Shown piece by piece: positions 23,517 through 31,120 of a stretch of DNA of 35,173 bases. The notes beneath the pieces were generated by a model. It was not told where the DNA came from. It searched no databases and saw only the letters and a list, made by a program, of their open reading frames with translations. Positions within the stretch are counted from its first letter, which is position 1; every line of letters begins with the position of its first letter. The stretch is taken from the NCBI RefSeq assembly GCF_039523795.1, contig NZ_BAAAFZ010000004.1:1-35173 (forward strand), written 5' to 3'. The stretch is from Craurococcus roseus. GTDB lineage: Bacteria; Pseudomonadota; Alphaproteobacteria; Acetobacterales; Acetobacteraceae. Both the position numbers and the translations under genes were made by a program.

Positions 23517-24575
23517 TCAGGCCCCGGTGCCGACCGCGCCGGCGACGGAGGCGAATCCTTCGCGGCGTAGCGCCGCCGCCAGTTCGCGCTTGATGCGCGG
23601 CACCAGCGCCGGGCCGGACAGCGCGAAGCCGGTGTAGAGCTGCACCAGCGACGCGCCGGCGCGAATCTTCGCCAATGCGTCCTCGCCCGAGGAAACGCCG
23701 CCCGCCCCGATCAAAGCCAGCCGTCCGCGCGCCAGGCGGAAGCAGCGCCGCAGCACCTCCGTGGCGCGGTCGCGCAGCGGCGCCCCCGAAAGCCCGCCCG
23801 CTTCGCTCCGGTGCCGCCCGCGCAGGCCCTCCGGCCGTCCGATGGTGGTGTTGGTCAGCACGAGGCCCGAAACGCCCCGCGCGGCGCAGGTTTCGACGAG
23901 CGGCTCCAGCGCCGCGTTGGCGAGGTCGGGCGCCAGTTTCACCAGCAGCGGCGGGGCGCGTTCCAGGCCGGCGCGCGCCCGGCCGATCGCGTCCAGGATC
24001 GCGCCCAGCCTTTCCTCGCCTTGCAGGTCGCGGAGCCCCGGCGTGTTCGGCGAGGACACGTTGACCACGATGTAGTCCGCCAAGGGGGCCAACGCGGCGT
24101 AAAGCGCGGGGTAGTCCCGCTCCGGCACCGCGCCCTCCTTGTTGACGCCGATGTTCGCGCCGACAATGCCCGGCAGCGGCCGGGGCAGCGCCGCGAGCCG
24201 CGCCCGGAAGGCGTCGAGCCCGCCGTTGTTGAAGCCCATGCGGTTGATCACCGCCCGGTCCTCGGGCAGCCGGAACAACCGCGGGCGCGGGTTCCCGGGC
24301 TGGGGCAGCGGCGTGACCGTGCCGGCTTCCACGAAGCCGAAGCCGAGCCGCAACAGGGGCAGCACCGCCGCCGCGTCCTTGTCGAAGCCGGCCGCCAAGC
24401 CGATCGGGTTGCGGAAGGAGAGGCCGAAGGCGTCCGTCGCCAGCACGGGATCGTCCGTCGCGGCGTTCCGCCCGGCCAGCCCGAAGTTGAGCGCGCGCAG
24501 CGCCAAGCCGTGCGCGGCTTCGGCGTCCATCCCGCGCAGCAGGGGCATCAGGGCGGAAGCGAGGCCGGGCGTCAT
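23517..24575 (-). CDS. pyrD: dihydroorotate dehydrogenase (quinone), class 2
   Basis: A 352-residue class 2 PyrD, the membrane-associated flavoprotein that oxidises dihydroorotate to orotate in pyrimidine synthesis and passes electrons to ubiquinone. Visible are the N-terminal helices of class 2 enzymes (MPLLRGMDAEAAHGLALRAL), GLAAGFDKDA, VINRMGFNNGG, VGANIGVNK, the catalytic-Ser loop VVNVSSPNTPGLRDLQ, LVKLAPDL, LTNTTIGRP and the FMN-phosphate site LIGAGGVSSGEDALAKIRAG. Length is standard. ATG 24575 begins at the expected place, but no Shine-Dalgarno is visible; the frame upstream to 24899 is not protein-like. Followed after 13 bases by the HAD phosphatase gene. Confidence 0.95.
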   Translation of the reverse strand: MTPGLASALMPLLRGMDAEAAHGLALRALNFGLAGRNAATDDPVLATDAFGLSFRNPIGLAAGFDKDAAAVLPLLRLGFGFVEAGTVTPLPQPGNPRPRLFRLPEDRAVINRMGFNNGGLDAFRARLAALPRPLPGIVGANIGVNKEGAVPERDYPALYAALAPLADYIVVNVSSPNTPGLRDLQGEERLGAILDAIGRARAGLERAPPLLVKLAPDLANAALEPLVETCAARGVSGLVLTNTTIGRPEGLRGRHRSEAGGLSGAPLRDRATEVLRRCFRLARGRLALIGAGGVSSGEDALAKIRAGASLVQLYTGFALSGPALVPRIKRELAAALRREGFASVAGAVGTGA

Positions 24576-24792
24576 GGCGGCGCTGTGTGCCGCAGGCGCC
24601 GATCCCTGGGAAGCGCCCCCACCACGGTTGACCGGCCCCCGTCCGTGCCGCCACACCCCCTCGCGCGAGCCGAAACCAGCAAGACCGACCGTCGGCGCGC
24701 GGTGAACCGTCCGGCCACGGCCCGGACCCTCGCCGCGGGCCGGCGTCGCCGGGCTCCCGCCACCTGCCCCGCCTTTTCCGGAGGAGACGTCC

Positions 24793-25773
24793 ATGCGCGG
24801 TCCGGCCCTCCTCCTGGCGGGCGTCGTGCTGTTCGCCTTGTTGGACGCGAACAGCAAGCTGTTGTCCGGCGAGTACGGGCTCGGCCAAGTGGTCTCCATC
24901 CGCTATGCTGTGCTGCTGGCGCTGCTGCTGGCGGCGCGGGCGGTGTGGCGCGGCGCGGGCGGGCCCGTGGCGACGGCCCGGCCCGGCCCGCACCTGCTGC
25001 GGGCCTCCTCCATGATGGTCTCCGCGGCCTGCTTCTTCCTGGCTTTCCAGCGCCTGCCGCTGGCCGAGGGCTACCTGGTGTTCTTCACCTCGCCCTTCAT
25101 GACGCTGGCCTTGGCCGCCCTGGTCCTGGGCGAACGGGTGCCGGCGGCCGCCTGGCGGTGGTGCGCGCTGGGCTTCGCCGGCGTGGTGCTGGCGGTGCTG
25201 CCGCGCCTGGGCGGCGGCGGCGGCGAGGCCGAGGCGCTGGGCTACCTTTCCGTGCTGGTCGGCACCCTCGCCTTCGCCGTCACCCAAACGGTCAACCGCG
25301 GCCTCCGCGGCGAGCCGGGCGCGGCGCGCATCCTGTTCTGGCCGAGCCTCCTCGGCCTGCTGATCTACGGCCCGCTGGCGGCGCGCGACTGGGTGGAGCC
25401 GCCGCCGCTCGACCTCGCCATGCTGGCGGCCAACGGGGTGTTCGCCGGCGCGGCGGTGGCGGCGACCGCCGCTGCCTTCCGTCACGCGGACGCGGCGCGG
25501 CTCGGGCCCTGGGGCTTCGCGGCGCTGCCCGTTTCCTTCCTGATGGACCTCGCCATCTGGGGCCACCGGCCGGACCCGGCGATGCTGGCGGGCGCCGCCG
25601 TGGTGGTGCTGTCCTGCGTGATGAGCGAGCGCGCGGCCCGGCAGCGCCCGCGGCGCGAGTGGCGCGACAGCGTCGGCGGTCAGGGGATACCGGGCGGGAA
25701 GCGGTGGTTGCCGTCCGCGCCCAAGGGCAGCGGCGCCGCGGAGCGCACGGCCGAGAGCGGCAAGGCACCGTAG
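24793..25773 (+). CDS. EamA/DMT family transporter with unusual C-terminal tail
   Basis: A 326-residue drug/metabolite-superfamily transporter with ten predicted TM helices in two EamA repeats. The first repeat includes LLLAGVVLFALLDANSKLLS and FLAFQRLPLAEGYLVFFTSP, the second YLSVLVGTLAFAVTQTVNRG and AAVAATAAAFRHADAARLGP. The family's helix-4 motif LALAALVLGERVPAAAW is clear. Exporters of this family move amino acids or other metabolites; the substrate is unknown. GGAGGAGAC is just upstream of ATG 24793. Oddity: after the last helix (ending near MSERAARQ) a Gly/Pro/Arg tail of about 40 residues follows, encoded mainly by DNA antisense to the end of the convergent DUF952 gene. The true stop may have been lost. 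Confidence 0.88.
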   Translation: MRGPALLLAGVVLFALLDANSKLLSGEYGLGQVVSIRYAVLLALLLAARAVWRGAGGPVATARPGPHLLRASSMMVSAACFFLAFQRLPLAEGYLVFFTSPFMTLALAALVLGERVPAAAWRWCALGFAGVVLAVLPRLGGGGGEAEALGYLSVLVGTLAFAVTQTVNRGLRGEPGAARILFWPSLLGLLIYGPLAARDWVEPPPLDLAMLAANGVFAGAAVAATAAAFRHADAARLGPWGFAALPVSFLMDLAIWGHRPDPAMLAGAAVVVLSCVMSERAARQRPRREWRDSVGGQGIPGGKRWLPSAPKGSGAAERTAESGKAP

Positions 25774-26036
25774 AGGTGCGGGAACAGGCCGGGGCGCTTG
25801 CCGCCCGCCGCCGGCTCCCACCGCAGCGCCGGGCCGAGAGCCGCCGCGTCCGCCTCGACCAGGATCAGGTCCGCCTCCCCCGCCCGGTGCTTGGCGGCGC
25901 TGGCGCGGAGTTGCGCGGCCGTGGAGAAGTGCAGGAAGCCGTCCCTCCGGTCGTCCGCGCTGCCGCGGTACTCGCCCAACGCCTCCGCCTCGCGCCAGCC
26001 GGCGGCGCGGACCATGGTGTAGATCAACGGCTCCAT
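25680..26036 (-). CDS. DUF952 family protein
   Basis: A 118-residue protein of the DUF952 family: an N-terminal IYTMVRAAGWREAEALGEYR, the conserved DGFLHFSTAAQL near residue 32 (family pattern GFIHxS), a hydrophobic strand ADLILVEADAAALG near 55, and GLFPHLYGALPLSAV near 83 (pattern FPHiYg.l). The fold resembles ADP-ribosyltransferase-like proteins in some descriptions, but the function is unknown. Length is normal. ATG 26036 starts the conserved part; the longer frame upstream belongs to the opposite strand's gene. The last 94 bases overlap the convergent transporter gene. Confidence 0.87.
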   Translation of the reverse strand: MEPLIYTMVRAAGWREAEALGEYRGSADDRRDGFLHFSTAAQLRASAAKHRAGEADLILVEADAAALGPALRWEPAAGGKRPGLFPHLYGALPLSAVRSAAPLPLGADGNHRFPPGIP

Positions 26037-26166
26037 GTCCCGGGGGATACTGCCGCGATCCGGCCGGGGAAAGCCGCGGCCGCCATCCTCACGGACGCGC
26101 CTTGCTTCCGTCCGGCCGCGACCCGATGATTTCCCTAACGGGCCGAAACCCGGAGGGAGGAACGAC

Positions 26167-26835
26167 ATGGCGGGACGGACAGGGGCCGCGCTGGCGGCGG
26201 CGGCGCTGCTGGCTCTGGGATTCGGCGCGGACGCGAGCGCGCAGGGGCAACAGGCCGCCGGCGCGCAAGGGATGGGCTTCTTCGTCACCAGCGCCAACCC
26301 CGGCAAAGGCGCCGACCTCGGCGGGCTGGCCGGGGCGGACGCGCACTGCCAATCGCTCGCCCGCGCGGCGGGCGCCGGCAACCGGACCTGGCGGGCCTAC
26401 CTCAGCACGGGCGGCGCCTCGCCGGTGAACGCGCGCGACCGAATCGGCCGGGGGCCGTGGCGCAACGCCAGAGGCGACGTGGTCGCGCGCGACGTGGAGC
26501 ACCTGCACGGCGAGAACAACCTCAACCTCCAAACGGCGCTGACGGAGAAGGGTGAGGGGGTGAACGGTCGCCGGCAGTCGCCCAACACGCACGACATCCT
26601 CACCGGCTCGCAGGCGGACGGCACCGCCTTCGCCGGCGCCGAGGACCGCACCTGCGCCAACTGGACCAGCGGCGGCGAGGGCTCGGCCATGGTCGGGCAC
26701 CACGACCGCGAGGGATTGCGCGACGACGCCCCCTCGCGGTCCTGGAACGCCTCTCACCCGTCGCGCGGCTGCGGCATGGACGCGCTGCGCGCCACGGGCG
26801 GCGCCGGGCTGTTCTACTGCTTCGCGGCGGATTGA
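26167..26835 (+). CDS. secreted lectin-like protein
   Basis: A 222-residue protein with a clear signal peptide (MAGRTGAALAAAALLALGFG, cleavage probably after ADASA near 26). The mature part resembles bacterial C-type-lectin-like / DUF1554-type proteins: FFVTSANPGKGADLGGLAGA followed by ADAHCQSLARAAGAGNRTWR, ARDRIGRGPWRNARG, DRTCANWTSGGEG near 158 and a final GGAGLFYCFAAD. Four cysteines in the mature part probably form two disulphides, suiting a periplasmic or extracellular location. GGAGGAACGAC precedes ATG 26167. It stands between the DUF952 gene (divergent) and coaBC, and I see no functional link to either. The ligand is unknown. Confidence 0.82.
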   Translation: MAGRTGAALAAAALLALGFGADASAQGQQAAGAQGMGFFVTSANPGKGADLGGLAGADAHCQSLARAAGAGNRTWRAYLSTGGASPVNARDRIGRGPWRNARGDVVARDVEHLHGENNLNLQTALTEKGEGVNGRRQSPNTHDILTGSQADGTAFAGAEDRTCANWTSGGEGSAMVGHHDREGLRDDAPSRSWNASHPSRGCGMDALRATGGAGLFYCFAAD

Positions 26836-26889
26836 GGCGCGGAGGCGGACCCGGCGACAGCCCGCGCGCGCTCGGCTAGCGTCGTTCCC

Positions 26890-28086
26890 ATGCTCACGGG
26901 CAAGCGCATCCTGCTGGTCGTCTCGGGCAGCGTCGCCGCCTACAAGGCGCTGGAGTTCACGCGCCTGCTCCGCAAGGAGGGCGCCACCGTCACGGCCGTC
27001 CTGACCGCCGGCGGCGCCCGCTTCGTCACGCGCGAGGCGCTGGCCGGCATCACCGGCGAGCGCGTCCACGACGACCTTTGGGCGGCGGAGGCGGAGATCG
27101 GCCACATCCGCCTCGCCCGCGCCGCCGACTTGGCGGTGGTGGCGCCTGCCTCGGCCGACATCCTGGCGCGCATGGCGGCGGGGCTGACGAGCGACCTCGC
27201 CACCACCGTCCTGCTCGCCACCCGCGCGCCGGTGCTGGTGGCGCCGGCGATGAACCCGGCGATGTGGGAGCACCCCGCCACGCGCTCCAACATGGCGACG
27301 CTGGCGGCGCGCGGCGTGCGCGTCGCCGGCCCCGCCACGGGCGCCATGGCGGAGCCGGAGAGCGGTCCTGGCCGCCTCGTCGAACCGGCCGAGTTGCTGG
27401 ACGCCGTCCGCGCCGTGCTGGCGCCGGCGGGCGACGGCCCGCTCTCCGGCCGCCACGCCCTCGTCACCTCCGGCCCGACGCACGAGCCGATAGACCCCGT
27501 GCGCTACATCGCCAACCGCAGCAGCGGCAAGCAGGGCCACGCCATCGCGGCGGCGCTGGCGGCCTCGGGCGCGCGCGTCACGCTCGTCTCCGGCCCGGTT
27601 TCGGTGCCGGACCCTCCGGGCGTGGAGGTGCGCCGCGTCGAGACCGCGCGCGAGATGCTCGCCGCCTGCGAGGCCGCCCTGCCCGCCGACGTGGCCGTGA
27701 TGGCCGCCGCCGTCGCCGATTGGCGCACCGCGCGCGAAGCCGGGCAGAAGCTGAAGAAGGAGCCTGGCGCCGCCGCGCCCGTGCTGGAGATGGCGCTCAA
27801 CCCCGACATCCTGGCGACGGTGGCAGGGCACCCGGAGCGGCGCCCCCGCCTCGTGGTCGGTTTCGCCGCCGAGACGGAGCGCGTGGTCGAGCACGCGGTC
27901 GCCAAGCGCGCCCGCAAGGGCTGCGACTGGATCGTGGCCAACGACGTGTCCGGCGGCGTGATGGGCGGCGCCGCGAACACGGTGCATCTGGTGACGGAAA
28001 CGGGCGTGGAGGGCTGGCCGGAGATGCCGAAGCAGGAGGTCGCGCGCCGGTTGGCCGCCCGCATCGCCGAGGCGCTGGCGCGGTGA
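26890..28086 (+). CDS. coaBC: bifunctional CoaBC (phosphopantothenoylcysteine synthase/decarboxylase)
   Basis: A 398-residue bifunctional enzyme of coenzyme A synthesis. The N-terminal CoaC flavoprotein domain (about 1-180) decarboxylates 4'-phosphopantothenoylcysteine: flavin site VVSGSVAAYKALEFTRLL, catalytic H72 in EIGHIRLARAADLAVVAPAS, and N122 in APAMNPAMWEHPATR. The C-terminal CoaB domain (about 190-398) makes the substrate from phosphopantothenate, cysteine and CTP: TSGPTHEPIDPVRYIANRSS, AAAVADWR, KLKKEP, NPDILATV and DWIVANDVSGG. Oddity: the flap that carries a catalytic Cys in the E. coli enzyme (ACGDIGPGRM) reads AEPESGPGRL here. No strong Shine-Dalgarno is visible at ATG 26890. The stop overlaps the dut start as GTGA. 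Confidence 0.94.
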   Translation: MLTGKRILLVVSGSVAAYKALEFTRLLRKEGATVTAVLTAGGARFVTREALAGITGERVHDDLWAAEAEIGHIRLARAADLAVVAPASADILARMAAGLTSDLATTVLLATRAPVLVAPAMNPAMWEHPATRSNMATLAARGVRVAGPATGAMAEPESGPGRLVEPAELLDAVRAVLAPAGDGPLSGRHALVTSGPTHEPIDPVRYIANRSSGKQGHAIAAALAASGARVTLVSGPVSVPDPPGVEVRRVETAREMLAACEAALPADVAVMAAAVADWRTAREAGQKLKKEPGAAAPVLEMALNPDILATVAGHPERRPRLVVGFAAETERVVEHAVAKRARKGCDWIVANDVSGGVMGGAANTVHLVTETGVEGWPEMPKQEVARRLAARIAEALAR

Positions 28087-28403
28087 GCGACGACGCCGTC
28101 GCCGTGATTGAGGTGGTGCGCCTGCCGCACGCCCATGGCGTGCCGCTGCCCTCCTACGCCACCGAAGGCGCTGCGGGCATTGATCTCCTCGCCGCCGTGT
28201 CGGAGCCGCTTGTCATCGCCCCCGGCGCCCGCGCCTTGGTGCCCACCGGGCTGCGCTTGGCCCTGCCGCCGGGGCACGAGTTGCAGGTGCGCCCCCGCTC
28301 CGGCTTCGCGCTGCGCCACCGCATCGTCCTGCCCAACAGCCCCGGCACGATCGACGAGGACTTCCGCGGTTACCCGACCCCATTAAAGAATGGTTTTGGC
28401 TGA
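28083..28403 (+). pseudogene. dut: truncated dUTPase gene (dut)
   Basis: The first 95 or so residues are a normal trimeric dUTPase, which hydrolyses dUTP to dUMP and keeps uracil out of DNA. Motif I is present as AGIDLLA, motif II as RPRSGFA and motif III as NSPGTIDEDFRG. Right after FRG the homology ends: instead of the expected continuation into motif IV (GDRIAQLV) and motif V (GGFGSTG), ten foreign residues (YPTPLKNGFG) lead to a stop. The product of 106 residues lacks about a third of the enzyme, including the C-terminal arm that closes the active site, so it should be inactive. GTG 28083 overlaps the coaBC stop. Coupling of coaBC and dut is a common arrangement. No remainder of dut exists elsewhere in the window. 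Confidence 0.88.
28369..28403. other. breakpoint: AT-rich palindromic junction inside dut
   Basis: Dut coding ends at about 28368. The next bases include CCATT, AAAG, AATGG (28380-28393), a perfect 5-bp inverted repeat followed by TTTT, strikingly AT-rich for this genome. It could be the end of an inserted element, a site-specific recombination end or a small intrinsic terminator. I see no matching copy at the far end of the decayed segment. Confidence 0.6.
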
Positions 28404-28454
28404 CCGCGCCTGACGGGACTAGCACTCCGCGTGGACCGCGGACGACGATGACGC

Positions 28455-29630
28455 ATGGCGTTCCTTTTCAAGCCGGATCGTGCGGCCCTCGCGGCGTCGG
28501 GGTACGAAAGGTTCGGCCATGTGCCGTTCCTGTTGTCGGCCGGCCTTGGATACCTCGACGGGCCGAATCGGTTCCTCAGGGAACGTGCGACCGGCGCGTG
28601 GCACCCCAACCGCCGTGAACGGTCGCCTTACTGCCCGACACGCACGACGCCGACATGGGGACCGGGCGCTGGAGCGCCGACGGATCCGCGCTGGAGAACA
28701 GCACGATCAACCGCCGGGTCGACACCGCCGTGGAATTCCTCGTGTGGGCGGGCGACCGCGGCCTGAGGAGACCGTTCGACGTGGCCGCCGAGTTCGCACC
28801 GCGCAGCTTCCCGCTCCGCGACGCCTCGACCGGGCCGGGGGCACGTCGAAACCGAAGTCCGGATCGGCAGGCGCCGGGTCCATCCTTGCCGCCTCCGCCT
28901 CCCTACGGCCGCGGAACTCCACGCTTGGCTGAGCGAGGTCGAAACCCGGCGCGGCAAGACGAAGGCGCTGATGTGCCGCAACATCCTCGAGACCGGCACG
29001 CGCCTTGAGGAGACCGCGTTGGTGAGGGCGGCGCAGCTGCCGGACCCGGACACGGTGGAGCCGGGCAAGCCGGCGAGGATGACGACCCGCTTCGGAATCA
29101 AAGGGGGGCGCGTCGTCGGCGACGCGAAGCGTCGCGGGAAGCCCCGCACGCTCCGTTTCACGGTTACCTTTCTCCGGGAACTCACTAACTACAAGGACCT
29201 GCGGAGAAAGGAGGCGCTGGCGGCGTTCCGCCTCCGCCACCCCGGGGAGCCGTCGCCGCCCGAACTGTTCCTATCGGAACGCACCGGGGAGCCAATCACC
29301 CCGGCCGCACTCTACAAATCGTGGCACGAATACGCCTCGCTGCCGTTCAAGGGCTTCAGCCCGCACATCGGCCGCCACACCTTCGCGTGCCTGACGGTGA
29401 TGCGCCTCATCAAGGACGAGATGGCGTTGATCGAACGGAGCATCCACCTCGTCCCCGAGGCGATCATCTTCCAGCACGCGACGAGCCTCATCGACATCTA
29501 CATCCGCCCGGTGCTGGGCCACGTCTCGCAAAGGACTACCGAACGGTACCTAGATTGAGTGGCCGACCACCTGCTGATCGCCGAACACTCCGCGGCTTGG
29601 GGGAGGTGCCTGGAGGATGCCGGTGCCTAG
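28455..29630 (+). pseudogene. tyrosine recombinase (phage-type integrase) pseudogene
   Basis: Three consecutive frames spell one integrase of about 390 residues. Segment 1 (28455 to about 28615) reads FLLSAGLGYLDGPNRFLRER. Segment 2 (about 28619-28840, shifted frame) carries the core-binding part, STINRRVDTAVEFLVWAGDR. Segment 3 (about 28842 onwards, back in the first frame) holds the catalytic domain: box I Arg in LETGTRLEETALVRA, box II HIGRHTFA, the GH of LGHVSQRTTERYL and the catalytic Tyr in its RYL. The reading frame then hits TGA at 29556-29558, where related proteins usually have Trp (YLDW). In-frame sequence after it continues sensibly (VADHLLIAEHSAAWGR) to TAG at 29628-29630. So there are two frameshifts and one nonsense change. 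It was the integrase of a genomic island or integrated element. Confidence 0.82.
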
Positions 29631-30436
29631 TTTGCACAAGCGCGTCCCCGACGCCGAGCGAGCGGGCGCGAGCGCAGCGCGGCCGGCCCCGGAAAAGAGG
29701 CCCTGGGCGACAAAACCCGATCGGGACGCGGTTCGCTGGGAGGTGCAGCCGGACGGCGACGGATGTTGCGGCCGTGCTCCTCGGGAGCGAGGAGGGGCGC
29801 CCGTACTCGGACGACCTCACTTCGGCCGTCGGGCACGCCGCCGTCTGGATCATGGAGGTGCTGGGACCTGACCTGGTCGCCTGCTGGACGCAATTCCGTG
29901 CCCTCCGGTCCAGATCGGACGGCGGCCAGCGCACCGCGGACATCGAAGCCGACCGGAAGAATTGGCTCCACGCCTGGCGGGGGTCGACACTCGATCCAGA
30001 GCTGCCCTTCAGGTACGCCTTCAAATTCAGGGTGAACAGCGGCAAAGGCCCATCCAGCACCGTCTGCGCCGCTTGGCCGCCGCAAGGCGGGTACGCGCTC
30101 CGGGCTCTGGTGTTCTTGCTCCAAGCGGCGCACATGGTTGTCCTCGCGCTGGCGGCGGCGCCTCGGGACGGTGGACTGGCCGGCTTGGCGCGCGAATGCC
30201 TCGACGAAGTCTGGGACCTCGACCTGCTCCTCGGGAACACCTTCAAGCCGTCGGCCAGCGCGCAGGGCCGAGCGCGGCGGTGGCCGTTGCCGCAAGCGGC
30301 CGTCTGCGCGATCAAGCAGCAACGGGCGCTCGCCGAGGCGATGGCGCCTGGGCGACCTGGGTTTTGGATGCCCTTCAATGCCGGCGGCGACGGCGTGGTG
30401 CGGAGCTGCTCCATGATCATCGCGTTTATCGCGTAA
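29617..30436 (+). pseudogene. unrecognised gene, probably frameshifted near 29760
   Basis: From about 29775 to 30436 one plus frame is clearly coding: third positions are mostly G/C and the product is varied, with VGHAAVWIMEVLGPDLVACW, DIEADRKNWLHAWRGSTLD and LRALVFLLQAAHMVVLALAA. No start with a Shine-Dalgarno precedes it in that frame. An ATG at 29617, preceded by CTGGAGG and overlapping the integrase end by 14 bases, opens a good-looking start (MPVPSLHKRVPDAERAG) in the neighbouring frame. One indel near 29760 would join the two into a protein of about 270 residues. I recognise no family. A shorter intact gene starting at GTG 29774 is the alternative. Confidence 0.45.
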
Positions 30437-30536
30437 AACGTTCGGGCACGCCTCGGCTGTCGACCCATCCGCGCCCGAACGGAGCGAGAATGCCGAGCCC
30501 GGCGAAGGCGTTCCAGCGGCGGCCGCAGGCGCGCCC

Positions 30537-31120
30537 GTGCGCCCGATCACCGCGTTGCACATGGAGCACGGGATCGCCAGCGCCGGTCCCTTGCAAACCC
30601 GCGGGGTTGTCGAGCGCGCCGACGGCATGGTGCCGGTGCAGCCCGCGGCGCGGCGCCTCGGCCTGTCGCCCTCCCTCCTCCATGTATCGGGCCGGCACGG
30701 CGCGCTGGCGCACGACCAGCGCCTCCAGGCGTCGCGGGTCTGCCCCAGGCGCCGAAACTTCACCTTGGTGCGCCGAAGCCTTGGCTGCCGCCTGCACGTT
30801 GCTGACGCGACTGGAAGCCGGGGATGCCGTGGAAGCGGGCATGGCCACCCCGGCCGGTTGGCGGTTCGTCGCGGGGCTGGCGCCGGGCCCGCGTTCGTGG
30901 CAGCGGGGGACGCGCCCCGGAGGCCTGGCGGTGGGAGGAGGTTCGCGCCGAGTTGGACGCGGGGCGCTTGACGCTTGCGGCGGCGGAGGCTTTCGCCCGG
31001 GCCGCCGAAGCCGATGGGCTGGCACCCAAAGCGGGACCGGCCTCCGCATCCGCCGAGGCGCCGCCTGGGCCGGCGCAAGACGCCGCGCTCGGGCACACCG
31101 GAGGGGGGAGGATCCGATGA
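30537..31120 (+). pseudogene. degenerate gene remnant in three frames
   Basis: Plausible coding moves through three frames. Frame A (30537 to about 30750) contains VQPAARRLGLSPSLLHVSGR, which looks like a helix-turn-helix of a transposase subunit (weakly like IS66 or IS3 OrfA). Frame B (about 30755-30905) has ALAAACTLLTRLEAGDAVEA and TPAGWRFVAGLAPGPRSW. Frame C (about 30905-31120) has EAWRWEEVRAELDAGRLTLA and AFARAAEADGLAPKAG, and ends at a TGA overlapping the next start (ATGATG at 31117). These could be one gene with two frameshifts or two decayed genes. Function not assignable; the transposase link is tentative. Confidence 0.4.

Noticed and set aside
28083..28460. tRNA-type attachment site beside the integrase
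   Set aside because: No tRNA cloverleaf or CCA end could be found next to the integrase on either strand; the neighbour is dut, which is not a usual attachment site.
29627..31096. A 489-codon minus-strand open frame in the decayed island
   Set aside because: Composition is Arg/Pro/Gly-rich with no motif, whereas the plus strand shows protein-like segments with better third-position bias.
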